Program-made: the position numbers and the translations under genes
Source of the DNA: Agelaius tricolor
Lineage: Eukaryota; Chordata; Aves; Passeriformes; Icteridae
DNA: 64,000 nucleotides
Direction: 5' to 3'
Assembly: GCA_023055355.1 (NCBI GenBank)
Contig: JALJCS010000012.1
Location: 9,522,501 to 9,586,500 of the forward strand
Notes under the pieces: model-generated
Told to the model about the DNA's origin: nothing
Seen by the model: the letters and a program-made list of their open reading frames with translations, nothing else
The model's database searches: none
Shown here: in pieces, positions 49,201 to 58,748 of the stretch
Numbering within the stretch: position 1 is the first letter of the stretch
How the letters are laid out: each line of letters begins with the position of its first letter

Positions 49201-52200
49201 GAAGCCAAACAAACCCAGTGGACCCAGGTTTGCTGACATAACCAGGGAGACACAGAAATGGAATAAAGCTCATAATTTCTTTTAGATCCTGTCTTGGATC
49301 CTGCTCATGCAGCCCAGAGGACCTGGAGGCTTTGTGGCACTCCCACCAAGGCATTCCATGAGAGCCTGGCTCCTATGCCAGGACACAGCATGGGGCTCTG
49401 CTTTCAGGCTGATGCCAGGAAGGGTTTGGGGAGGATATCACTGAGCAGCAATTGTAGGGGCTGGGCAGTGGCCAAATAACCCCTTTTCAAGATCTCCTTG
49501 CCCAGGTGTGCAGGACCTGCCCTGCTCAGGGGCTGCAGGTTTTTGTCCTGGCAGAGCTCTGCACGTTGGACCATGTCATTGCACAGCAGATCTGCTGAGT
49601 GGCTGTGGGGAACTGCTGAAATAACTGTGCCATAGTTATTCACCAGGGTACATTACATTTGGAATCAGAGGTCACTTTCCTTTCTTTACAAGGGAAAACA
49701 TTGTGAGTGAACCTGTAATTTTGAGTACACTAATTCCAAGACATTTGCAGATACCAAGTGGTTTCCTGGAATAACAGCCTCTCTCAAGAGAAACGTCAAA
49801 TGCATTTAATCAGCCACATTTAGAGCTCTGCTACATCTACAAATGAATTATTAACGACCTCAAATGTTTTTGAATGATCCAAAAGTCAGGAATAACGTGG
49901 CCCTCCAGCTAATCAGCTCTGATTCAGGGCTTCTCCTTTCCACTTTATGCACTAGAGGCTCTGCACCTGCCTGCTGCTGCTAACTGGAGTTCCTGTAGCT
50001 CACATTAACCTCTTTGGAGGCAGCTGACATCCAGCTGTGTCTGTCTGGATTTGTGCATCATGGAGTAAATGGCCCTGGAGCCTGGGGGAGGGTGCAGGGT
50101 GCTCCAGGGAATGGGATGCTGCTCCCACACTGCACATCCCACAGGGCTCCTCTGCTCCTGTGGTGCCATGTGTGACCTGGCTGCTGGCAGATGGGCTGGC
50201 TCAGGTGTGTCTGGAGATGCAGGTTTGGATCATTAGTGTTTTTCTCATTAGTGACAGCAGGAGTGGCAGAGTGAAGCTGTGAGACAAAGCACAGCTCAGG
50301 CTGCCTGTGCTCCAGCCTTGGCTCCCCTTTGTCATGTTAAGAAAATCATGGCTTATGTCACTTCTCCTGCAGAACAAGTGTCTTGTAAAGTGCTTTGGGA
50401 AAGTTACAACTGTCACATTACATGCAGCTCAACCCCCTTCCACTGCACTGTGGAAATGCCCTTTTAGAAGGAAATAATTGCTACAATCTCATTTCTCCAG
50501 TCGAGGTAATTTGGTTACATTAATTTTGGAATCAACAAGTGTTCTCATTTAAGAGCTCCAGCTGACAAAATAATGGAATCATCAAGAGGCAGATGTAAAC
50601 AAAGCACTTGCAGTAGCATCTGAATTAATGAAAAAAACAAAACAGCATTTACTCTTATGGGTACTAATAAATGAATTCTAGGGTATGTACAAAGAAAAGA
50701 TAACTCAGATCCTGAGAAAGGTGTTCAATAGCTTGATATATTGGATCAGATACAGAATTTCTGTTTGATCTGTGTGCTGGGGAGGACCTTAAATATGAGG
50801 ACACAATGAAGCACATTTTAGGAGGAAGATTTGAGCAGAAACATTTTCTTTGCTGGAGAAAAGCCACTGACACAGAGAGTATAAACCAGCTGCATCTGGG
50901 ATGCTGTCAAATCATAACACAAAAAGGGAATTAAAAATCTGTTCCTCACTTTGCCTGAGTAAAAATTGCAGGGTGGTCACTTTATTTTGTATATAATTAT
51001 AGTAATAAGCTTGATAGTGTATCTGTTATGGATTATGCAGTCTCTGTGCATTATTAACAACATGACTGTTTGTCCCACTGCACCCATAAGGAAAACACAA
51101 ACCACAGACAAATGAAAGCAGAAGCAGCCATGGCTATTAGGAACAATTAAGTACTACACAGCCTCTCTGCAGGGGGAGACTCTGGAGTGGTTTAATGGAG
51201 CAGATCTCATGATGGGATGTACATTTGGATAATGCTGTCTTACATATTCAGGTATAACTATTGCTCTGCTGCAGGAGCCTTGGTTGCATAGCAAGAGGCA
51301 GCTACAGCTACCAGGAGAGTGCTGCCTATTTAATATTTTCTCATTTCATTTAATTCCAATATAGAGCTGGAGATGAGTTTGTTAGAAATAAAGCACATCA
51401 TAGGGAAATTAGTTGTCTGCTTTCTGTGGCTTGAAGAGGGAAAAGTACTGGTGTAACTTCTTAGCTTGAAATCAGCTTGACACTTCCATATAGTTCTGCC
51501 AGACAAAGTTCTGTTATTTCAAGTACAACCCCTCCTTTTCTTATTTGTGAAGATGAACCACAAAGTCCCTGCTGGCTGGCACACACTGTGAGTGAGGTGT
51601 TCTTCTAAAAAGTGATGTAGCTACTCATGCCAAGATTAGGATTTTCCAAAGCTTATTTCTTCTTCCACACAGTGTCTGACTTATCTGTCCTTTAATGCAT
51701 AGGTTTGTACCACTGGTTTCTTAGATCCAAAATCATTCTGGTATCCAAACTTGTCCTTGAGCTCTGCCTGAGCAAGAGCCTGGAGGCAATCAAGCACTTC
51801 CCCAGGGCTTTGGTCAGCTCAGGAGCCTGGGAAGCCCAGGGCAGGGGAGTGCTGCAGGCTATGGCAGGAGGGGAATGATGCTGAGACTCCCACCTGTCAT
51901 GCCCACCACGTGTGACATCTCTTCCAGGTCCTACACATGCCTGGAAAAGCAGATATTTGATTGTCCTGTGTGTATTCAAGGAATAATGGCTGGAACAGGG
52001 GCTGAGCTCCTGTCTGCTGTGAATGCTCAGGGAATGGCAACACTAAAGATGAAGTTTTAGTTTTCTGCAGCCTTTGTACTTCATTAGACATTGCCAAAAA
52101 TCCTCCCCACTCCACTTAGCTCAGATGAGCTGCTACAGAATACCACAGGGAAAACCACTTTTAAACTATAATCCTGGAAATGAGCTGTCCCAGTGAAAAC

Positions 52201-52940
52201 CACCTCTGACTCACAGAGTTATGCAAGCACATTTCCTTCTGTAAAAGAGCCAGAACCTTTCCAGACCACCTACTGCAGGTCATAACAGGAGCTCAAGAGA
52301 CATTTAAAATGCCCAGATAGTGTGCTGAATAGTAAAGGCTTTCTGTGTATTTATGTGACATGTAATGGTCATTTCATGGAGAAGGAAATAATATTTTATC
52401 AGACAAACCAATGCTGTTCCCCACAGGGGAGTTCCCTGCCTTGGAGCCTGCCTCTTTCTTTGTGGTTGTCACCATTACAGATGGAGGAGACTCGTCTGCA
52501 GAGCTTCCCAGAGCTCACCTTGGAAGGTTCCATTTTGTATTTTTTCAGAGCTTCATCATCAAGCCTGTCTAAGCTGGACAGATCATTTATGTTCCTCCTG
52601 CTGCCAAGAGGTACAGATGCTCTTAATTATGTGAAGCCAAATTTTCAGTTGTAGGTAATGCAGGTATTACACTGATTGACTTCAGCAAGCTCTTTAGGTA
52701 CCCCCTGCTCTTAAGGGTAACACCAGTTGATGTTCTTATGGCCCAGAAAACCACAAGTTTATGCTTACAACTTAATTTGTAGGAAAAACAATATATTTCA
52801 GAAGAGTCATCTGTAGAAGTAAAAATATGTTTCCAATTAGTATGACTTTATCAACTGTCACAAAGAAACAAAGTCGATTGTCCAGAAATAATTTATTCAT
52901 CAACAATAAAACACTGAATAGAAAAAGCCTTGTAAATAAA
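46291..52940. other. intergenic stretch downstream of SCG2, no gene seen
   Basis: No gene recognised between the LTR and the 3' end of SCG2. The block at about 50,470-50,640 is free of simple repeats and has several ATTA/TAAT motifs. It reads like a conserved non-coding element, but without an alignment this is only an impression. A second poly(A)-like hexamer for the minus strand lies at 52,892-52,897. Confidence 0.55.
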
Positions 52941-52944
52941 ACTA

Positions 52945-53338
52945 TATATATATATAATGCTTTATTTTTTTATTCGATACTGCACAAAAACCACTACAGA
53001 CAGTAACAAAATAATCCAATTAATCTTAAAAATTTCAAATTATAATTGTCACTCTTCCTTTATCATGTTTTATTAACAATGCAAAGGTCATTTGTTTACA
53101 TATTATACTTTTACTTGATATCATTAAATTGTTTCTTAAAACACTTGAAGCAATTTGTTGTTTGCCCCATAATTTATAACATATATCAATAAACAATATA
53201 ACAGCTCTGAGAAAGATATGCAGACTGTTCAATGGTAAATAGTCTACCATAGGTTGTTTAGTGTGAGAGCAGGAATAAATCACAACTGAATTGGGATAGA
53301 AGTCAACACATTGAAGAGAAATAATGCTTGGGGAACAA
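52945..53338 (-). other. SCG2: SCG2 3' untranslated region
   Basis: AT-rich tail of about 390 bases after the stop codon, close to the length of the mammalian SCG2 3' UTR as I recall it. It contains repeated ATTTA-like and TTTTATTAA-type stretches. The 3' limit is estimated from the poly(A) signals and is not exact. Confidence 0.65.
52961..52974 (-). terminator. SCG2: SCG2 polyadenylation signals (tandem)
   Basis: The minus strand has two AATAAA hexamers eight bases apart (52,969-52,974 and 52,961-52,966). Cleavage is expected 10-30 bases further on, at about 52,935-52,950. An earlier AATAAA at 53,069-53,074 could give a shorter transcript. The tandem pair is preferred because of its strength and because the resulting 3' UTR length fits the family. 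Confidence 0.7.
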
Positions 53339-55216
53339 TTACATGTTTTCCATTGCTCGCTTGGTGATGTGATCTCTTTCAAGCTCTGATTTCTCCTGTT
53401 TTAGGTACTCCAGCACCTTTGCCAGCATATCCTCATCCAGGTACTGCCTGGTTTGTGTGTCATCAGCCTCCCCAGCCATGGAGAGCCTTTTGCTGAGCGA
53501 AGCCAGCTTGGCAGCCTCCTGTGGTCCCAGCTGGTTGAGGTGCTCTCGGATGGCCTGCTCCAGCTGCTCCTCTTCCTGCAGGTTGCTCTCAGAAGCTGCA
53601 GCAGGGACTCTTTTCATCTGGTTGGTATTGATCACCTCGGGGTATTTTGCCAGCACCTTTGCCAAGTAATCAGCCAGCTCTTCATCCTTTTCATTCAGCT
53701 TCTCGTACTCCGCTTGTCGCCTTTCCAAGTCGTTCATCCAGGCAGCTTTAGGGAACAGGTGCCCTTTCAATCTTCTGGGAATGTAAGACAGTCTTGGCAA
53801 GTCATTTTCTTGATTAAGACGATTTAGTAAGTAGGAGGGATTCTGGTTAGCTAAATTGTCATTTCCCAGAAGGCTGACAATATCTTCAATATTGAGGTCT
53901 TCGGGTAGATTTTCTGGAATAAGAGGCTGCTTCATGTACCCGTTTTTAGAGTTTATATTATTTTTAAATATATCACTCTGTCCTAGATTGGTTTCAGTTA
54001 TCTCGTCAAGGTCTTCTGGGAATTCCATTTCCTGCTCAGCTTCCAACCTTTCACTCTGAAGCTGCTTTTTTTCTCCAGCTTTCAACATGTCTAACAAATC
54101 CTCAGGAGGAATTTGCAAATTCCTTGAGATTTCTATCAGCTGAGCTATAGCCTGAGGATCAAGTTGTTTATCCAAAAACATGGATGCTCTTTTTTCCTCA
54201 AGTTCTCCTCCAGTCCTTAATTTCCTATTCCCAGCACTACCCATCAGCCTCTTCAGGTAGTAATTCATTAGTTTTGAAACATCCTCTGACACTTGATCTT
54301 TATTTTCTCTTCTTATTTCATCCTCAAGGAAGCTGAGTTTTCCTGATCTTTTCATTTCGTCGTCAATCTCCTCTTCATGTTTATCAATTTCCTCTTTGCT
54401 GTCTTTTATCTCTTCCTGGGTTTGGCTTTCCACTTTTTCCTCTATGGGATTCCAGTCTTCTCCTCCAACCACATCTTCATACGCGATGTTATTCACTTTG
54501 TACACATCATCTTCATCATCTGTATACAACTTCTGGTCCTCATCCAGCCTTTCTTTCTTGTGGTTACTGGGCCCTGCCATCTTGCCCAGCTCCTGGAACA
54601 CGGACTCCAGGGTGGCGAGGCTCTGGGGGGTGTACTGCTCCTCCACGATCTCGTTGGTACGCTTGAAGGGACTGTCTCTGGAACCCTCTTCATAGTGCCC
54701 AAGTGGCATCTTGAGGTACTTCTGCCACCTCTCAGGCCACTTGTAAGCCTCGTAATCATCAGTTACTCCAGCTGGAAAGTTGTTATCTGAGCCCAGACCG
54801 TAGGGTTTATTCTCCTTTGGGCCAGCTTTTGACTCCTTCTCAGCTTGCCGCAAGGCTTCCAGCATCACTTTAACCCACTGGGACTCATCTTCAGTCAAAG
54901 AATCCCTCACGTTATCTGGGAGGTGAAGCTGGTCCTTGCTTTCTCTCTGTGGGAGGAGGTAGGGGAGACTTTGATAAGAGTTGTAGTCAGGGCTGCCTTC
55001 TCCCTTGTTGGTTTGCTTGCGAAGGTCCTCTATGTATTCCAGCGCTTTGATCATGTCGGGATTTGGGAGCCTTTGTAGGTTTTTCATTGCATAGTCTGGG
55101 TCTTTCTGAAGCAGCTGGTGCTGCTGGAAGGAGGCTGCATCAACCCAATAGATTAGGACAAAGAAAAAGGTGAGAGCACAGGCTGCTCCAGGCTGGAAGG
55201 TTTTACTTTCTGCCAT
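53339..55216 (-). CDS. SCG2: secretogranin II (chromogranin C), prohormone-like granin
   Basis: Acidic granin stored in dense-core secretory granules of neurons and endocrine cells. It helps granule formation and is cut by prohormone convertases into peptides. The 625-residue product is close to the human length of about 617. Residues 1-27 form a signal peptide (MAESKTFQPG, then a hydrophobic core, cut near DA|ASF). Between dibasic sites lie secretoneurin (187-219, opening TNEIVEEQYTPQ), an EM66-like peptide (222-288, KR at 289-290) and a manserin-like peptide (537-575, KR on both sides). The C-terminus is KR-AMENM. Further pairs at 302-303, 322-323, 342-343, 481-482 and 499-500 are potential cleavage sites. 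The only cysteine is C13 in the signal peptide, matching the family's lack of a disulfide loop. The start at 55,216 was chosen because MAE(S/A)K is the conserved N-terminus. An in-frame upstream ATG at 55,282 lies beyond the splice acceptor. The whole reading frame is in one exon, as in other vertebrates. No frameshift or truncation is present. Confidence 0.98.
   Translation of the reverse strand: MAESKTFQPGAACALTFFFVLIYWVDAASFQQHQLLQKDPDYAMKNLQRLPNPDMIKALEYIEDLRKQTNKGEGSPDYNSYQSLPYLLPQRESKDQLHLPDNVRDSLTEDESQWVKVMLEALRQAEKESKAGPKENKPYGLGSDNNFPAGVTDDYEAYKWPERWQKYLKMPLGHYEEGSRDSPFKRTNEIVEEQYTPQSLATLESVFQELGKMAGPSNHKKERLDEDQKLYTDDEDDVYKVNNIAYEDVVGGEDWNPIEEKVESQTQEEIKDSKEEIDKHEEEIDDEMKRSGKLSFLEDEIRRENKDQVSEDVSKLMNYYLKRLMGSAGNRKLRTGGELEEKRASMFLDKQLDPQAIAQLIEISRNLQIPPEDLLDMLKAGEKKQLQSERLEAEQEMEFPEDLDEITETNLGQSDIFKNNINSKNGYMKQPLIPENLPEDLNIEDIVSLLGNDNLANQNPSYLLNRLNQENDLPRLSYIPRRLKGHLFPKAAWMNDLERRQAEYEKLNEKDEELADYLAKVLAKYPEVINTNQMKRVPAAASESNLQEEEQLEQAIREHLNQLGPQEAAKLASLSKRLSMAGEADDTQTRQYLDEDMLAKVLEYLKQEKSELERDHITKRAMENM
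53492..53608 (-). other. SCG2: manserin-like peptide (39 aa)
   Basis: Residues 537-575, bounded by Lys-Arg at 535-536 and 576-577. It keeps the LQEEEQ(L/I)EQAI(R/K)EHLNQ core of mammalian manserin, which is 40 residues long. Confidence 0.8.
54353..54553 (-). other. SCG2: EM66-like peptide (67 aa)
   Basis: Residues 222-288, between the Lys-Lys after secretoneurin and a Lys-Arg at 289-290. It contains the conserved YTDDEDD and NNIAYEDVVGGEDWNP blocks. It is one residue longer than mammalian EM66 because of an extra acidic residue in the variable KEEIDKHEEEIDDEM end. Confidence 0.85.
54560..54658 (-). other. SCG2: secretoneurin (mature peptide, 33 aa)
   Basis: Residues 187-219 of the precursor. 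This is the most conserved part of SCG2 across vertebrates and is known as a neuropeptide with chemotactic and angiogenic activity. The N-terminal site is Lys-Arg (185-186). The C-terminal pair is Lys-Lys (220-221, codons AAG AAA) where mammals have Lys-Arg. The body (YTPQSLATLESVFQELGK) is as expected for the family. Confidence 0.95.
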
Positions 55217-55230
55217 GTTTAAAATATTTC
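55217..55230 (-). other. SCG2: SCG2 exon 2, untranslated start
   Basis: Fourteen untranslated bases (GAAATATTTTAAAC) between the predicted acceptor AG (55,231-55,232) and the ATG. Exon 2 therefore runs from 55,230 to about 52,945. Confidence 0.7.
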
Positions 55231-55272
55231 CTTTAAATAAAGAAGAAGAAGAAGAAGAAGAAAAAAAAGAAG
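55231..55272 (-). promoter_or_regulatory. SCG2: SCG2 intron 1 splice acceptor with microsatellite pyrimidine tract
   Basis: On the minus strand an uninterrupted 34-base pyrimidine run (55,272-55,239), mostly TTC repeats plus a T8 run, is followed by TATTTAAAG and the exon. This is the only convincing acceptor near the conserved ATG. The TTC units create a poly-serine reading frame upstream of the true start, an artefact of unspliced sequence. Confidence 0.75.
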
Positions 55273-56798
55273 CTGTTAACATATGGAAACAGGCTTAGGA
55301 AACAGAGCTATGCAAGAAATTTCTTATCTCTATGCTCCGAGTACTTTATGAACATTAATTGTCCAATGGCAGCACCAAAGTACAAAATACCAGCCCTATA
55401 TAACTCATGAAATGCCCATAGACACACCCAGATGTCATTTTGATCATGAGAACAAAGCACCTAAATGACAAAATTGGTGTATCCATACATTTAAATGCTG
55501 CTCAAAATACTAATATTAAAGCGACAGACAGAAATATTTTGTGAGATTTCTCCATAGGGCATCTAATTTCATGCCAAGACTGCTGAATGGTGCTATATAT
55601 TGCTAACTGTAATAAAATTATTGGGATGAAGTGAACTTGACATATAAAATTACTTGCAAGTTTATTTCTGTCATTACTGATAGTACTGAAGCTATTATTT
55701 CCTTTATTTTGCTCTTCCATATTAAAAAATTATTTGTATTACAATGGAATATCAGTTAATGATTCTATGACTCATCTTCCTGGGGCAATGATCTCTTATA
55801 TGAGAGGAAAAATATAATTTATCCTAAAGGTATAAAATAATTTTACTGAATCCTTGAAAGCCCATCTTAGAAACAAGCTCGAGTAGGTAGGTTCTGAGTG
55901 GTGATTTCATTCATTTGCTTATTCATTCACTCCAGGAGAAATCGAATCAGGTCCCAGGACAGGCAGAAACATGACCACTGGCAAATTTGGTTAGAATAGA
56001 TCGGTAGAAGCCCGTGTCTGCCCAGCTTACACCAGACAAAAATAAACTCTGGAACAGAACCGGGAAAAATATGCTTCTGACAGAATGAAGATGATTACAG
56101 CATCGCTGTGCATGAGGATACAGGGGCAAAAGCCCAGCCTTGCAGGGAGCTGGGCACCCTCCCCACAGCACAGGGGAAATGGCCATCAGTCATTCCCCAG
56201 GACACTCTCAGGCACTGGCACACTGGGGCCACAGGACAGATTGGACTCTTTTCTGACCCACTTGCATTAACAAATAAAGTACAATAATGAGAAAGGAATT
56301 ATAAAGATATCAACTGCTTTGATTAATTGACCTATTTTGCTTCCTTTAGTTTTTGGCTTGGTAAATCATCCTGCTGAGACTCTGGTGGTTCATGAGAGCC
56401 CGAAAGAGCTGTGTACACCCATGTTTACCCACTGCTGGAAGCAGAAAGTGAGCATGAATGCGTTCATTTCAGCTCACTTGTAGAGTTTTCCACTCCATTT
56501 TTGTCCTTGACATAATGTGACTTAACTAAATAATTAAAGCCCTATCAGTTCAGAGAGCTGCTTATTTCCCCCCTTCAGTATGCATGAGCAGGCTAACAGG
56601 CATAATGGCAAACAATTTCCCCAAACATTTCTGACTTCGAGCCTGGATACATTTGAGCATTATTTCACAAATGATTAGTTCAACAGCTAATTAGACAGTC
56701 CCACCCTCCGGATTTGTGTTTGCCCTGAGTCAAAGCCAACACAATTGCTTCATTTTCTGTCACAGAAAAGGCATTAGCCCTGGACATAAATGTATATT

Positions 56799-56859
56799 AA
56801 AAAACCCCAAACAAACAAACAAAAAAAAACCCAAACAACCCCCCCCCCCCAACCAAACA
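56799..56859. repeat. low-complexity A/C-rich tract
   Basis: AAAC-type units, an A9 run and a C12 run (56,839-56,850) in the SCG2 intron. Likely a slippage-prone site, where the base count may also be unreliable. Confidence 0.9.
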
Positions 56860-58460
56860 TCACCTAATTTTCTATTTCTGTTGCAAATAAGTGAAATTAA
56901 GGCTTTCTTTTCAGCAGACTGGTCATTAACAGAGTTCGTTTGATCAGCACATGAGAAACTGTCCTTTCCAAGGGATGGGGGAAGGGAGAGTCCTATAATC
57001 ATCTGCCAAGCACCTCCCACTCACAAAGACCAGGAACTCACCCTCCTTCTCTGCACACAATTTGGATTGTTACAGCCTTTGCAAGGGCTGTCAGCATCCC
57101 ACTAAAATCAAAATGTGTGCAGCCAGGCAAAGTTTAGTTTAGTGTTTGTTCCACAAGGATGTTGCTCAATTGGGTATTTCCTTTGCAGGAATAACAGATC
57201 ATTGGCTCCTCTCTGCACATTTTCTGTGCATTTGCCTCTAGGTCAATTTTTACTTCCAATTTATTGGTAGATGATGTTTGAAAGCCTTGTCAAACAGATT
57301 TGGGAATGATTTCTTTTACAAGCTATCAGTTCAGGTCGGAAATCTTGTCGTTAAATATACTGCGCTATCCAAGGTAAGAGGATTCCTCCCCAGTCTTTCA
57401 GACTTTAATTCCACATTTGTTTTTAAAATAGGACATTTTAGCCTATCTTTAGGAAATATTGAAAACATTCTCTTCTGTGCCTCTCAAAGGACAATATGCT
57501 AAAACAGCTCTGTTGTCTTCAGATCGATAACTGTGAAGCCAGTCTAGATGGAGAGCATATTTGCTCCTCTATTAGAACCTAACAAACAGGAAAATCGTCT
57601 TTTAGCCAACAAATAAAGATGAAGAAGCTCCTCTTTACAAAATGAGGCAACCATGACCAAAATTTAACACATACAAAGGCAATACAGACTGCAAAAAGTT
57701 CCCTGAAAAACAGACACAGAAAATATCTTGTTTCTGGGATGTTTCCATGGTAGCAGTAATTTTCTCTCTCATTCTCCTGGCAGTTGTTTCTGATGTGACT
57801 CTAATGTTTCCAGTGAAATTTAGCTATGAAAACTCATAGGTTTTTCCTATAGATGTGTCCCTGCTCTGACAGCCTTAGGTGAAACATAAGAGCAGTTTTC
57901 CATAGGGAAAATAAATATACCATGCACTCTTCCTCCCATTTCTTTTTTGCAATAAATAACACGACTGCAGCAAATGTGCCTTGTTTATAAGCGTCTCTAA
58001 CCTTTTACCCTGTGGAAGGAACTAAAAACACAAACAAAACAGCAATGAAGGGTAAAATCCCAAACCCACGGCAGTCCTAGTGACGAGAAGGACTGTTTGC
58101 ATGCGGATCCATCTGGGAAGAGGCTCGGAAGGTGTTTGATCCGAGGGAACCCCCCGCCCATCCCTGAAGCGCCGTGAGCGGGCATGGCTGAGCCCGCCGC
58201 TCCCGGGAGCGCTCCCGCTCCGCTGCCCGCCCGAGCCCGGCCGGCGCTGACAGCGCACGGACACAACACATCCGCATTTACACACACATACATGCATCTT
58301 TATATGTGTACAATACACATAGTGACAGGGGCTATGTGTTATATTTTATAGAGGTGTGTTCCCTTGCAAGCCCAGCCCCGGCACCGCCAGCTCTCGGTGC
58401 GACTTCACCGCTCTCTCAGTGTCGGATCCTCCTGCGCAGCCCTGGGGTCCCCGCATCCTA

Positions 58461-58541
58461 CATCCCAATCTACATCGCTACATCCCAATCTACATCGCTA
58501 CATCCCAGTCTGCATCCCTGCATCCCTGCATCCCAGCATCC
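58461..58541. repeat. 20-bp tandem repeat near the SCG2 donor
   Basis: Two identical units of CATCCCAATCTACATCGCTA, a third with a few changes, then shorter CATCCCTG(CA) units. In the SCG2 model this starts about 27 bases into the intron. Confidence 0.9.
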
Positions 58542-58568
58542 TAGAGCCCGACGGCCCTGCAGCCCTAC

Positions 58569-58600
58569 CTGCGCTGCCGCCGCGCCGCCGCTCCGCCGCC
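58569..58600 (-). other. SCG2: SCG2 exon 1 (untranslated, predicted)
   Basis: Predicted from a TATA box about 30 bases upstream and a splice donor CAG|GTAGGG at 58,571-58,563. The exon is GC-rich, lacks an ATG and is short (about 30 bases). The start is estimated only from TATA spacing, and a longer exon with a start nearer the TATA box or another donor is possible. Confidence 0.5.
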
Positions 58601-58620
58601 TTCAGCACCAGGACAGCGCC
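58601..58620 (+). promoter_or_regulatory. SCG2: RE1/NRSE element (REST/NRSF site) in the SCG2 core promoter
   Basis: The left half TTCAGCACC and right half GGACAGCGCC match the classical RE1 consensus at every base. Only one base of the spacer is missing (A between the halves where the consensus has AC), making it 20 instead of 21 bp. It sits between the TATA box and the predicted start site, where bound REST would block initiation. SCG2 is a neuroendocrine gene of the type REST silences in non-neural cells. Confidence 0.75.
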
Positions 58621-58622
58621 CG

Positions 58623-58628
58623 CTTATA
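58623..58628 (-). promoter_or_regulatory. SCG2: SCG2 TATA box
   Basis: TATAAG in the context GCGGTATAAGCGGG on the minus strand, isolated in otherwise GC-rich DNA and followed about 60 bases later by a splice donor. Mammalian SCG2 also has a TATA-type promoter. Confidence 0.8.
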
Positions 58629-58641
58629 CCGCCCCGGCCGC

Positions 58642-58647
58642 GCGTCA
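58642..58647 (-). promoter_or_regulatory. SCG2: CRE-like half site of SCG2
   Basis: TGACGC in GCCGTGACGCGCGG, 13 bases upstream of the TATA box on the minus strand. Mammalian SCG2 promoters carry a full palindromic TGACGTCA that mediates cAMP response. Here only the TGACG half is intact, so the assignment as the corresponding site is tentative. Confidence 0.45.
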
Positions 58648-58748
58648 CGGCCCCGCCCCGCCCGGCCCCGCCCGCTTCGGCACCGCCCGGCCCCGCCCCG
58701 GTCCCCGCGGGGCTCTCCGCGACCCCCAGCCCGGGCACGTCCAACCGG

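Larger units (their letters stand above)
55231..58568 (-). other. SCG2: SCG2 intron 1
   Basis: About 3.3 kb, similar to the roughly 3 kb intron of the mammalian gene. No other coding sequence is seen in it. The section 56,300-56,710 is repeat-free and rich in TAATTA/ATTAA-type motifs. A low-complexity stretch with a C12 run lies at 56,799-56,859. CpG-rich DNA with palindromes lies at 58,140-58,260, and 20-bp tandem repeats lie at 58,461-58,541, close to the donor. Confidence 0.7.
58140..58745. promoter_or_regulatory. SCG2: CpG island at the SCG2 5' end
   Basis: The only strongly CpG-dense region in the window, in two patches (58,140-58,260 and 58,545-58,745) with a less dense section between. 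The upstream patch carries many GGGCGG/CCGCCC boxes (Sp1-type, 58,650-58,720) above the TATA box. The downstream patch lies within intron 1 and includes overlapping perfect palindromes (58,198-58,211 and 58,205-58,216). Confidence 0.85.

Noticed and set aside
46291..52940. Exons of the neighbours expected near SCG2 in vertebrates (such as KCNE4 or AP1S3)
   Set aside because: No frame matched these proteins by eye. In mammals both lie 100 kb or more from SCG2, so their absence is expected. Very short exons could still be missed.
53453..54790. Several open frames of 67-137 codons on the plus strand
   Set aside because: They are antisense shadows of the SCG2 coding exon, whose codon bias keeps the opposite strand open.
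55217..55282. In-frame upstream ATG adding 22 residues with a poly-Ser run to SCG2
   Set aside because: It lies in the intron, beyond the splice acceptor at 55,231. The Ser codons come from the (TTC)n tract, and the family's N-terminus matches the downstream MAESK start.
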